Source: JAERML01 sp035687895
Lineage (GTDB): Bacteria; Bacteroidota; Ignavibacteria; UBA10030; UBA6906
Assembly (NCBI GenBank): GCA_035687895.1
Contig: DASRUE010000106.1
Span: 1-64,000 of the forward strand
Length of the DNA: 64,000 bases
Direction of reading: 5' to 3'
The stretch's first letter is position 1. Each line of letters opens with the position of its first letter. Below the pieces are notes generated by a model that saw nothing but the letters and a program-made list of their open reading frames with translations, was not told the DNA's origin and ran no database searches. Position numbers and translations under genes: made by a program. Positions 50,116 to 58,728 of the stretch are shown here, piece by piece.

Positions 50116-51222
50116 ATGGTCGACGATAGGTCGTTCAGGATCGTCTTTGCAGGAGGTGGCACGGGTGGACATTTGTTTCCTGCCATTGCCATTGCTGACG
50201 AGATCAAGCGTGAGAGGCAAGATGCTGAGATCACATTCATCGGGACAAAGGAGAGGATCGAGGCGAGAGTGATTCCAGCCCATGGTTACCATTTCGCGCC
50301 GATCATCGTCAGCGGGTTCCGCCGGAGGTTGACCGTGGGGAACCTCCTTTTTCCGTTCAAAGTGCTGGTGGGGCTGGTGCAGTCGTTCACTCTCATGCGG
50401 AAGCTCAGGCCGGATGTAGTTGTGGGAACAGGCGGGTACGTCTGCGGACCACCACTTTACGCGGCATCGGTTCTGGGAATCCCGACGGTGATCCAGGAAC
50501 AGAACAGTTATCCGGGTGTGACCACGCGACTTCTCGCGCGCCGAGCCACTGAAGTGCACCTGACGTTTGAGAGCTCAAAGAAGTACTTCCCGCGTCAGGA
50601 TAACCTCCATGTGAGCGGCAATCCGACGCGGAGCACCGTTGGGACTATAACAAGAGAAGAAGGTATTCGCCGGTTCGGGCTGGATCCGGAGCGAAAAACA
50701 CTACTGGTCTTCGGCGGGAGCCTTGGTGCAACATCCATCAATAATGCGATGATGAGAATACTGCCGGAGCTGGCTGACACAATGCAGGTTCTCTGGCAAA
50801 CCGGCGAAAGCGATTATGAGCGGGCCAGCGCAGCGACCTCCACATCCCCGTCGAGAATGGTGAAGGTGTTCAAATTCATCGAACAGATGGCATACGCATA
50901 TGCGGCGTGCGACCTTGCCGTTTGCCGCGCTGGGGCGACAACGGTGGCTGAACTCGCTCGCGCAGGCGTGCCGGCGATTCTCGTCCCTTATCCCTATGCT
51001 GCTGCCGACCATCAGACCGAAAATGCAAGAGCCATGGTGGAAACCGGGGCTGCAGTGTTGATCGCTGACTACGACCTGCAGACACAGTTGGGGGACACCG
51101 TGAACACCCTGATGCGCAGCGCTGAACGTCGTTCAGGTATGGTGGACCGTGCACGCTCGCTGGTCCAGGGGGACGCGGCCCGGATCATCGCGCAGGCAAT
51201 TCTTCGGCTCATCAAGAATTGA
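50116..51222 (+). CDS. murG: Lipid II synthase MurG
   Basis: MurG transfers GlcNAc to lipid I at the inner face of the membrane. The start at ATG 50116 gives VFAGGGTGGHLFPAIAIADEI near the N-terminus; the frame open further upstream reads through ftsW. GTGGYVCGPPLYAASVLGIPTVIQEQN and the C-terminal donor-binding RAGATTVAELARAGVPAILVPYPYAAADHQ are canonical. It is 368 residues long. Confidence 0.96.
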   Translation: MVDDRSFRIVFAGGGTGGHLFPAIAIADEIKRERQDAEITFIGTKERIEARVIPAHGYHFAPIIVSGFRRRLTVGNLLFPFKVLVGLVQSFTLMRKLRPDVVVGTGGYVCGPPLYAASVLGIPTVIQEQNSYPGVTTRLLARRATEVHLTFESSKKYFPRQDNLHVSGNPTRSTVGTITREEGIRRFGLDPERKTLLVFGGSLGATSINNAMMRILPELADTMQVLWQTGESDYERASAATSTSPSRMVKVFKFIEQMAYAYAACDLAVCRAGATTVAELARAGVPAILVPYPYAAADHQTENARAMVETGAAVLIADYDLQTQLGDTVNTLMRSAERRSGMVDRARSLVQGDAARIIAQAILRLIKN

Positions 51223-51223
51223 G

Positions 51224-51730
51224 ATGACAGAACCGGAAAAGGTATTCAAATACAAACTGGACTTCTACTATCAGTCGGCGTTGATGTATCTGGTTACCCT
51301 GATCCTCTACGGGGGGATCCGCGGGAATTTTGTAGAGGCAAAGTTCGAATATGTGCTCAATGACCCGGTGATGTACGTGATCATCTTCTTCGTGGTAATG
51401 TCGTTCGCGACTCTCGCGCTGAACTACATTCGCAACCGGCGGATCGTCATCGCCGGGGACAACATCATCTTTAGGCATCGGTGGCATGAGCGAAAAATCA
51501 CGGCGGACAAGATCGAGTGGGTTCATATCGGACGGGAAGTCGGTGTGCAAACAAGCGGACGCTTTCAGGCTATCATCTTCAAGCTGAAAGGGCGGCGGCG
51601 ACTATTTAGGATACGTGTAGGGAGATACGAACGGGAGAAAGAACTGGTCCTGGAAGTCAATAGAATCGCAGTACATCTGCCAAAACGGAAACACAGGCGG
51701 TGGCGGCGACCACGAGTGACCGATACGTAA
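51224..51730 (+). CDS. Membrane protein of unknown function in the dcw cluster
   Basis: This 168-residue protein starts at ATG 51224, one base after the murG stop codon. It has two predicted membrane helices (ALMYLVTLILYGGI and MYVIIFFVVMSFATLALNYI). A cytoplasmic beta-rich tail follows (RIVIAGDNIIFRHRWHERKI ... FKLKGRRRLFRIRVGRYERE) that looks like a bacterial PH-like domain, and a strongly basic end. I do not recognise a named family. Its coupling to murG suggests a division or envelope role, but no function is assigned. Confidence 0.75.
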   Translation: MTEPEKVFKYKLDFYYQSALMYLVTLILYGGIRGNFVEAKFEYVLNDPVMYVIIFFVVMSFATLALNYIRNRRIVIAGDNIIFRHRWHERKITADKIEWVHIGREVGVQTSGRFQAIIFKLKGRRRLFRIRVGRYEREKELVLEVNRIAVHLPKRKHRRWRRPRVTDT

Positions 51731-51769
51731 GTCTCGTCCGAGCGAGAGCGAGAATTCACAAGGAACCAC

Positions 51770-53158
51770 GTGTTTTCATCGATTAGGAAACTTCATTTCG
51801 TTGGCATCGGCGGCATCGGGATGAGCGGCATTGCTGAGATCTTGATTGACCAGAAGTTCGTTATCACGGGATCGGACAAGGCGGCAAGCGACAACACAGA
51901 GCGCCTCGTCTCGCTTGGCTCGCGTGTCTACATCGGCCACGATGCGAAGAACCTCGAAGCGGACGTGGACGTGTTGGTGTACTCATCGGCAGTAACGCCC
52001 GACAATCCGGAAGTCGTGGAAGCCCACCGCCGGAAGATTCCTGTCATACGCCGGGCAGAGATGCTGGCTGAAGTGATGCGCTTGAAGTACGGTATCGGGA
52101 TTGCGGGGACGCACGGGAAGACCACGACAACTTCCATGGTGAGCCTTGTACTGATGGAGGGGAATATTGATCCAACCGTAATTGTCGGGGGTCGCCTGCG
52201 CGGCCTTGCTGGATCAAATGCGCGCCTCGGCAAAGGCGATTTCATCGTGGTGGAGGCTGATGAATTCGACCGGTCGTTTCTCTCGATTACACCGACGATC
52301 GCAGTGTTGACGACACTGGAAACCGATCATCTTGATACGTACCGCGATATTGACGACATCAAAGGGGCATTCATTCAATTCGCGGCCAAAGTCCCATTCT
52401 ACGGGTTTGTCGTTCTGTGTCTTGACGAGCCCGCTCTGCAGGACATCATGCCGAAGATCAAAAAGAAGATCATCACGTACGGCTTAAACGGTCAGGCAGA
52501 TCTCCAGGCAGTCGATATCATCCACAAGCAGAACACTTCCCGCTTCGTGGTCGTAAGGGAGGGAAAAGAACTTGGTGCCATTGAACTGCAAATACCCGGA
52601 AGACACAACATACAGAACGCGCTTGCAGCCGTTGCAGTTGCCCTTGAATTGAAAGTGCCGTTTAACAAGATCAAGACCGGCATTGAGAAATTCACCGGCG
52701 TATTCCGCCGATGGGAGGTGAAGGCCGAAGTGGACGGAGTCATGGTCGTAGACGACTATGCGCATCATCCTACGGAGATCAAAGCAACCCTGGCCGGAGC
52801 AAAGTCCGGCTGGCGGCGACGTGTGGTGGGCGTGTTTCAACCACACCTCTATTCGCGCACGAGGGACTTCTACGAGGATTTCGGTCGTGCCTTCTTCAAC
52901 GCTGACGTTCTTGTAGTCACAGATGTCTATCCGGCGCGGGAAGAACCGATCCAGGGGGTCTCCGGAGAATTGATTGCAAATGCCGCAAAGTCGTTCGGGC
53001 ACAAGCAGGTGCACTACGTGGCGGACAAGAAGGATGTTCCCGGGTTTCTCCTCAAGATTCAGCAACCGGCCGACATCATTATTACAATGGGGGCAGGAGA
53101 TATCTGGAAGTTCGGGGAAGAGTTCATAAAGCAATTGAAGGCGAAAAAAGGAAAGTAG
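51770..53158 (+). CDS. murC: UDP-MurNAc:L-alanine ligase MurC
   Basis: MurC adds the first stem-peptide residue. It opens KLHFVGIGGIGMSGIAEIL and carries the P-loop GIAGTHGKTTTTSM, the EADEFDRSFL motif and the DDYAHHPTEIKATL signature near the C-terminus. It is 462 residues from a GTG start. murB, often adjacent to murC, is not in this cluster. Confidence 0.96.
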   Translation: MFSSIRKLHFVGIGGIGMSGIAEILIDQKFVITGSDKAASDNTERLVSLGSRVYIGHDAKNLEADVDVLVYSSAVTPDNPEVVEAHRRKIPVIRRAEMLAEVMRLKYGIGIAGTHGKTTTTSMVSLVLMEGNIDPTVIVGGRLRGLAGSNARLGKGDFIVVEADEFDRSFLSITPTIAVLTTLETDHLDTYRDIDDIKGAFIQFAAKVPFYGFVVLCLDEPALQDIMPKIKKKIITYGLNGQADLQAVDIIHKQNTSRFVVVREGKELGAIELQIPGRHNIQNALAAVAVALELKVPFNKIKTGIEKFTGVFRRWEVKAEVDGVMVVDDYAHHPTEIKATLAGAKSGWRRRVVGVFQPHLYSRTRDFYEDFGRAFFNADVLVVTDVYPAREEPIQGVSGELIANAAKSFGHKQVHYVADKKDVPGFLLKIQQPADIIITMGAGDIWKFGEEFIKQLKAKKGK

Positions 53159-53200
53159 AAGAGTGGTACCAGGTCGCGTTCTGAAATCTTGCATGATGCC

Positions 53201-54058
53201 ATGTCGATAGCGGCTGCAGAGTCCCGACCCAAACGCTCGCGCACGAGCTTCATGCTCATGTTCTTTCTCTTTGTGGGAGTTGGAGGCGCCGCGGTGTGGG
53301 CGAATCTTTGGAAGGAAGACCTTCGGGTGCTTGATGTGCAGGTGAAAGGAAACGGTATTGTCAGTGCGAAAGAAATCGTCTCGTTGGCCGGGGTTGCAAA
53401 GGGTGAGAAACTGTTTGGGGTGGATTTGTTTGCCGCGCAAGAGCGGATTATGAAGAATCAGTTTTTGCGGTCTGCATCGGTAAACCGCGAGGCTCCGGGC
53501 CGGGTTTCGATCACGGTGGAAGAGCGCGTCCCGATCGCCTCCGCGGTCATGGACCGGATTCTGTATCTCGATGCTGAAGGTTACGTTCTTCCCCCGGCGG
53601 TCTCAGAGCACATCTTCGACCTGCCGGTGGTAACCGGAACACTCTCATCGGCAGAATTTCGGCCTGGTGAACAGATCAGCAGTGAGTCCGCAAAAGAAGG
53701 GATAGCGATACTTGCGATTGCGCTGGTCCTGGACGACGAATTGTATCGACGGATCTCCGAGGTTCGCGTGGAGGAAGGTAAGGATATCATTGCTTATACG
53801 GCGGAGGCTGGTGTGCCGGTGATTTTCGGCCGAGGTGACACAGGTATGAAGTTGGTCAAGTTCGACGCGTTCTGGAAGCAGTTCGTCGCGACACATGGCG
53901 CGCACGAGCTGGAGTATATCGATCTCCGGTTCGCAGACCAGGTAGTGGTCCGTTGGAACCACGATAAGGAAGAAACAAGAGCAACCCGGAATGCACCCCG
54001 GGTGGATGTGAAACGCAAAGGGAGCGCGCTCATCCTTCCTGCGGCAGTCATTCGATGA
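53201..54058 (+). CDS. ftsQ: Cell division protein FtsQ
   Basis: FtsQ is the bitopic divisome scaffold. A cytoplasmic basic N-terminus leads to one membrane helix (FMLMFFLFVGVGGAAVW), then a POTRA domain (VLDVQVKGNGIVSAKEIVSLAGVAKGEKLF) and an FtsQ beta domain (RSASVNREAPGRVSITVEERVPIA). The protein is 285 residues from ATG 53201; a TTG at 53189 would add four residues. Position between murC and ftsA supports the name despite modest conservation. Confidence 0.9.
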   Translation: MSIAAAESRPKRSRTSFMLMFFLFVGVGGAAVWANLWKEDLRVLDVQVKGNGIVSAKEIVSLAGVAKGEKLFGVDLFAAQERIMKNQFLRSASVNREAPGRVSITVEERVPIASAVMDRILYLDAEGYVLPPAVSEHIFDLPVVTGTLSSAEFRPGEQISSESAKEGIAILAIALVLDDELYRRISEVRVEEGKDIIAYTAEAGVPVIFGRGDTGMKLVKFDAFWKQFVATHGAHELEYIDLRFADQVVVRWNHDKEETRATRNAPRVDVKRKGSALILPAAVIR

Positions 54059-54116
54059 TGCCGCCGGAGGCTGAAACGCCCCTCCACGATTGTTCTACCT
54101 TCACGAAGGAATGAAA

Positions 54117-55352
54117 ATGGATAATATCATTGTTGGTCTCGACATCGGGACCACCAAAGTTTGCGCAGTCGTTGCCGGGGCGGATGAGAATGGGCGGATG
54201 AACATCCTCGGCGTCGGCCGAAGCCCGGCGGAAGGAATGATGCGTGGCGTGGTGACGCACATCGACAAGACCATCAAGTCGATCACAAATGCCGTCGCCG
54301 AAGCGCAATCACAATCGGGCGTGGTGATCAAGTCGGTCATCGTTGGAATTGCCGGTGACCACATCCAGAGCTTCCAGAGCCGCGGCGTCATCGGCATCAG
54401 CGGACCGGACCACGAGGTGACGCAGGCCGACATTGACCGGCTGATCGAGGATACCAAGCGTGTCGCACTCCCGTCCGATCGGAAAATTATCCACGTCATT
54501 CCCCAGGAGTTTATCATTGATGGGCAGGATGGCGTATATGATCCGCTCGGCATGTCTGGCGTGAGGATGGAGGCCAATGTCCACATCATTACCGGATTGG
54601 TCAGCGCAGCACAGAATATCTACAAGTGCGTCCAACGAGCGGGTCTGGAAGTGAGCGATATGGTGTTAGAGCCACTTGCCTCGAGCTATGCCGTTCTTGA
54701 TGATGAGGAAAAAGAAGTAGGGATCGCATTACTGGATGTTGGCGGGGGAACAACCGACCTTGCGGTGTTTGAAGAGCGAACAATCCGTCACACAGCGGTC
54801 ATCGGAATTGCGGGGCGGAAAGTGACGGACGATATTCGCAAGGGTCTCGGCATACTCAACGAGCAGGCAGAGAAGTTGAAGAAAGATCACGGCTATGCCT
54901 ACGTTCCGGCAGTCCCGAGCAGTGAACCCATCATTCTCCCCGGTGTTGGCGGGCGTGCACCGATTGAGATCGACAAGCGCCTCCTGGCACAGATCATCCA
55001 GCCACGGATGGAAGAGATCTTCGAGATTGCAGCTCTTGAGATCAAGCGCTCTGGCTACTCCAAGCACCTTTCCGGTGGTGTCGTTCTGACCGGAGGGGGT
55101 GCCCTTATCCGGGGAACGTCCGAATTGGCACAGGAAGTCCTGGGGATGCCGGTGAAGATCGGCATACCCACCGGGTTCTCCGGCGGACTCGTACGCGAGG
55201 TTGAGCATCCCGCCTATTCCACAGCGGTCGGCCTGGTGTATCACGGGTTCAAGCATCAGGATCGGAGCGGCGTTGCTCAACCAACCGGCACACGGGGAAA
55301 ATCCGTGAGTGGCATGGCAAGGAAAATGAAAGAATGGTTCGACCAATTGTAA
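54117..55352 (+). CDS. ftsA: Cell division protein FtsA
   Basis: FtsA is the actin-like membrane anchor of FtsZ. The ATG at 54117 fits GAAGGA at 54105-54110, better than the ATG at 54111. The ATPase phosphate-1 motif is VGLDIGTTKVCAVV and phosphate-2 is IALLDVGGGTTDLAVF. The adenosine motif (LTGGGALIRG) follows, and a C-terminal amphipathic helix (MARKMKEWFDQL) suits membrane targeting. It is 411 residues long. Confidence 0.96.
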   Translation: MDNIIVGLDIGTTKVCAVVAGADENGRMNILGVGRSPAEGMMRGVVTHIDKTIKSITNAVAEAQSQSGVVIKSVIVGIAGDHIQSFQSRGVIGISGPDHEVTQADIDRLIEDTKRVALPSDRKIIHVIPQEFIIDGQDGVYDPLGMSGVRMEANVHIITGLVSAAQNIYKCVQRAGLEVSDMVLEPLASSYAVLDDEEKEVGIALLDVGGGTTDLAVFEERTIRHTAVIGIAGRKVTDDIRKGLGILNEQAEKLKKDHGYAYVPAVPSSEPIILPGVGGRAPIEIDKRLLAQIIQPRMEEIFEIAALEIKRSGYSKHLSGGVVLTGGGALIRGTSELAQEVLGMPVKIGIPTGFSGGLVREVEHPAYSTAVGLVYHGFKHQDRSGVAQPTGTRGKSVSGMARKMKEWFDQL

Positions 55353-55418
55353 CACAGAAGTGAAAGCACAACAAGTGTATCATTATTCCATCCCACCAAA
55401 CAGAAGGAGACACAACCA

Positions 55419-56597
55419 ATGATCGAACTCGATTACGGCCTCGATCGTGGAGCAAAGATTCGTGTGGTCGGCGTCGGCGGCGGCGGCGGCAATGCGATCA
55501 CCAGCATGATCCGGAAAGGGTTGCACGGCGTGGATTTCTTTGCCGTTAATACAGACTTGCAGGCGCTGGAACGGAATGAAGCGCCAAACAAGATCCAGAT
55601 CGGCAAGAACCTGACCCGCGGCCTCGGTGCAGGAGCGGACCCGTCGGTCGGACATCGCGCCGTCGAAGAAGATCGCGATGAGATTGCACGTGCCATGTCG
55701 GGAAGCGACATGGTGTTTGTGACGGCCGGGATGGGAGGTGGCACTGGCACCGGCGGTGGCCCGCTTGTGGCAAATATCGCAAAGAGTGTAGGTGCCCTTG
55801 TCGTGGGAATCGTGACGAGGCCGTTCAACTGTGAAGGGAAGAAGCGGATGGCGCAGGCGGAAATGGGACTTGAAGAGTTGAAGAAGCAGGTTGATACATT
55901 GATCATCATCCCGAATCAGAAACTCCTCTCCATTGTTGAACGAAACACGCCGCTCCAGGAAGCTTTTGACATTGCGAACCAGGTTCTGTACGGGGCAACG
56001 CGTGGGATCTCGGAGTTGATTACCGTGCCGGGACTCATCAACGTCGATTTTGCCGACGTTCGGACAGTGATGAAGGAGATGGGCGATGCGGTAATGGGCT
56101 CGGGTGTTGCGAAGGGAGAGAACCGTGCAGTTGAGGCCGCGCACCTTGCAATCTCCAGTCCGTTGCTGGAGGACATTTCCATCTCTGGCGCGCAGGGAGT
56201 GCTCGTGAACATCACAGGCGGTACATCAATGTCGCTTGTGGAGATTGACGAGGCCACCGAGATCATCCATGAAGCGGCCGGGGAGGATGCGAATGTCATC
56301 CTCGGTGCTGTAGTGGATCAGGATATGGACGAAGAGATCATGGTCACCGTGATTGCTACTGGCTTCAACAAGCGGGGGGGCTCGGGCTTCGCCACAGGAC
56401 GACCAACGAAGAGCGTTCGTCTCATCGATCGCATCCCCACCGGCGCCCAAGAGCTGCAGAAGCTTGACGAACCGGCGTTCTCGCGGCGGGGCGTGGACAT
56501 CGCTATTCCGTATCGAGGTGATGAGCACGGCGGTCGCGAGAAAATCGACAAGGGAGACCCCGAAAAACCAGCGTTCCTCAGAAAGATCATGGACTAG
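55419..56597 (+). CDS. ftsZ: Cell division GTPase FtsZ
   Basis: FtsZ polymerises into the Z ring. The nucleotide-binding GGGGGNAI and tubulin signature GGGTGTG (residues 106-112) are intact, as is the T7 synergy region NVDFADVRTVM. The C-terminal linker is short, and the conserved end KPAFLRKIMD is the FtsA-binding peptide. It is 392 residues long. AGAAGGAGA lies at 55402-55410. It ends the dcw cluster. Confidence 0.97.
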   Translation: MIELDYGLDRGAKIRVVGVGGGGGNAITSMIRKGLHGVDFFAVNTDLQALERNEAPNKIQIGKNLTRGLGAGADPSVGHRAVEEDRDEIARAMSGSDMVFVTAGMGGGTGTGGGPLVANIAKSVGALVVGIVTRPFNCEGKKRMAQAEMGLEELKKQVDTLIIIPNQKLLSIVERNTPLQEAFDIANQVLYGATRGISELITVPGLINVDFADVRTVMKEMGDAVMGSGVAKGENRAVEAAHLAISSPLLEDISISGAQGVLVNITGGTSMSLVEIDEATEIIHEAAGEDANVILGAVVDQDMDEEIMVTVIATGFNKRGGSGFATGRPTKSVRLIDRIPTGAQELQKLDEPAFSRRGVDIAIPYRGDEHGGREKIDKGDPEKPAFLRKIMD

Positions 56598-56626
56598 AAG
56601 ACGTATCAGAAGGAATCACTTCCTGA

Positions 56627-56652
56627 AGGCCCGCTCATTCTTGGGCGGGCCT
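56627..56652 (+). terminator. Probable terminator after ftsZ
   Basis: AGGCCCGC (56627-56634) pairs perfectly with GCGGGCCT (56645-56652) around a 10-base loop. Only a weak T-rich tract follows, so efficiency is uncertain, but position after the last dcw gene supports the call. Confidence 0.65.
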
Positions 56653-56728
56653 CTTCGTTTCTTCCATTGATTGTCTGCGGGAATCTCGCGACCGTTCACG
56701 TACCTGTTGAATCTCATTACAAACCACA

Positions 56729-58003
56729 ATGGACCTTTCCCCATCTCGAAATATAGCGGTCTCGCTTCTCTTCTGCATTGCCGTCGCATTGTCCATGACA
56801 TTCTCTCAGTTCATTTTTCCACAAGTGTCGGATCCTCTTGGCAGCGAAGTCGGAACCGATGGGTATGATCGTCTTGGCAGAAGTATCTACGCTCTGGGCG
56901 CATTCTCCTACTATCCCGATCAACAGCCAACCGTTATGAGGGGACCGGGATATCCAGCGCTTATTGCTCTCGTTCTTGCCATATGCGAAAGTTGCTACCC
57001 CGTTTCCGTTCAGTTGGTACAGGCTGTTCTTCACGGGTTTACTTGTGTTATGGTTTTCCTCATCGGTCTGAAACTGCTTGACCGCCGAAGGGCTTTTATT
57101 GCGTCGTTGCTCTGTGCCGGATACCCCTCACTGATCTGGTACTCCGCCAGAGTGGTGACTGAGACGTTTTCGGTATTCCTCTTTACCTTGGTTGTGTTCT
57201 TGATTCTCTTTCTTCAGGAAAAACCATCAGCAGTCAGGATCATTCTGCTCGGCATTGCTTTGGGGATAAGTTCGCTGGTGAGGCAAGTCTTTCTCCCCTT
57301 GGCCTTCGTTACCCCGATGCTTCTCTTTGTTGCTCTCGGATCTCAGCAACGAATCCGTAGCGCCGCCGGTGTACTCATGGTTGCCAGCCTCATCATCATC
57401 CCATGGACGATGAGAAACGCGCTCGTTGCCGATCGCTTTGTTGCTGTGCATGGTTTATCGGGTTACAACGCCCAGGTGGGAGACTATGTGACCGAGCATC
57501 TGACTGAGTCTCCATTCGGTTATCTGATGCTCGTTCTGGCGTCGGACGCAAGTCATCGTGACACCGGCTCGTACATCTGGCTGCGGGAAGCCGATGCGCA
57601 GAGCGGGGCGGCACAGGATCACAAACTTCTCATGACGTCCCTCCAAAGATACATACACGATCCGGTCTTCTTTCTTCGCAAGATTGCACTGAATGCATTG
57701 CTCTTTTGGGGATACGGCAGCGCGCCGACGCAAACATTTGCATTTATGGTGCTTCAGATACCGCTCGCCCTCGCCTTTTTCATCGGAGCTTCGCGGCTCA
57801 TCAAGAGAGACGGACTATCAAAGCTCTCCGCAACGCCCGTGTGGCTCGCTGCGGTGTATTACCTCGGGCATCTGCCATTCTTTGCCATAGCCCGTTACGG
57901 TGTCGTGTTGATTCCCACAATGCTGATTTATGCAGCTTCGTTGATTGGGGATCGAGAACGGACGGGTGAAATCAGCAGAGTTGATTCTTCTCCCCACCTT
58001 TGA
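56729..58003 (+). CDS. GT-C-type glycosyltransferase family membrane protein
   Basis: This 424-residue polytopic protein has about ten membrane helices. The periplasmic loop after the first helix contains acidic residues (VGTDGYDRLGRSIYALG) and RGPGYPALIAL, the arrangement of PMT/ArnT-like GT-C enzymes that take sugars from polyprenyl carriers. The acceptor and donor are unknown. It follows the ftsZ terminator and ends 43 bases before a DUF4159 gene. Confidence 0.72.
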   Translation: MDLSPSRNIAVSLLFCIAVALSMTFSQFIFPQVSDPLGSEVGTDGYDRLGRSIYALGAFSYYPDQQPTVMRGPGYPALIALVLAICESCYPVSVQLVQAVLHGFTCVMVFLIGLKLLDRRRAFIASLLCAGYPSLIWYSARVVTETFSVFLFTLVVFLILFLQEKPSAVRIILLGIALGISSLVRQVFLPLAFVTPMLLFVALGSQQRIRSAAGVLMVASLIIIPWTMRNALVADRFVAVHGLSGYNAQVGDYVTEHLTESPFGYLMLVLASDASHRDTGSYIWLREADAQSGAAQDHKLLMTSLQRYIHDPVFFLRKIALNALLFWGYGSAPTQTFAFMVLQIPLALAFFIGASRLIKRDGLSKLSATPVWLAAVYYLGHLPFFAIARYGVVLIPTMLIYAASLIGDRERTGEISRVDSSPHL

Positions 58004-58046
58004 TACCTTTTATCAATCAACCGTTGTTACAAGGATCTCCAAACAG

Positions 58047-58718
58047 ATGTTTCGAGTCGTTATACTTGTTCTCACGCTACTTGTGGGGTTGCGAGAGGTC
58101 CACTCCCAGCAGGTCCGCGTTACCAGCGCGCTAAAAATTGCCCGATTGAAGTACTCCGGTGGCGGTGATTGGTACAACGATCCTTCGGCGGAAGTGAATC
58201 TCCTGGCATTCGTCCGCCAACACGTGGGCATCGATGTTGAACCACGTTACGAATTTGTGGACATTGCCAGCGAAAACTTCTTTTCCTACCCCATCGTCTT
58301 CTTGACCGGTCACGGGAACATTGTATTGACCGAAACCGAGGTTCGTCGGCTCCGTACCTATCTGGAGAACGGTGGTTTTCTTTTCGCCGATGACGACTAC
58401 GGGATGGACAAAACCTTTCGCCGCGAGATGAGGAAGGTATTTCCCGGCAATCAAATGGTGGAACTCCCTTTTACGCACGGCATCTATCATTCTCAATTTG
58501 CTTTCCCCGGTGGTCCCCCGAAGATCCACGAACATGATGGCAAACCGGCACAGGGGTTTGGCCTGTTCCACAATGGACGGCTCGTTGTCTACTATACATA
58601 CGAGACAAATCCTAGCGACGGCTGGGCAGACCCTGATGTTCACAACGATCCGGAGCCCAAACGGCAAGACGCTCTGCGTTTCGGGACCAACATTGTCGTC
58701 TGGGCGTTGACGCACTAA
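58047..58718 (+). CDS. Exported DUF4159-domain protein
   Basis: The ATG at 58047 gives a signal peptide (MFRVVILVLTLLVGLREVHSQ) and a 223-residue protein; the longer frame overlaps the preceding gene. The body shows the DUF4159 features LKYSGGGDWYNDPSAEVNLL, YPIVFLTGHGNI, LENGGFLFADDDYGMD and a C-terminal NIVVWALTH. The fold is thought to be glutamine-amidotransferase-like. Family members typically sit beside DUF4175 and MoxR/VWA genes. DUF4175 is indeed next, 10 bases after the stop, while MoxR/VWA is 41 kb away. Confidence 0.85.
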   Translation: MFRVVILVLTLLVGLREVHSQQVRVTSALKIARLKYSGGGDWYNDPSAEVNLLAFVRQHVGIDVEPRYEFVDIASENFFSYPIVFLTGHGNIVLTETEVRRLRTYLENGGFLFADDDYGMDKTFRREMRKVFPGNQMVELPFTHGIYHSQFAFPGGPPKIHEHDGKPAQGFGLFHNGRLVVYYTYETNPSDGWADPDVHNDPEPKRQDALRFGTNIVVWALTH

Positions 58719-58728
58719 AGGCCTCGGC

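Noticed and set aside
51764..51777. CACGTG-containing sequence at the murC start as a further parS
   Set aside because: The flanks do not match (AACCACGTGTTTTC lacks the GTT...AAC arms); several other CACGTG hexamers fail the same test.
52484..53440. Long antisense frame opposite murC and ftsQ
   Set aside because: It overlaps two conserved genes, spans their junction, and encodes a composition typical of shadow frames.
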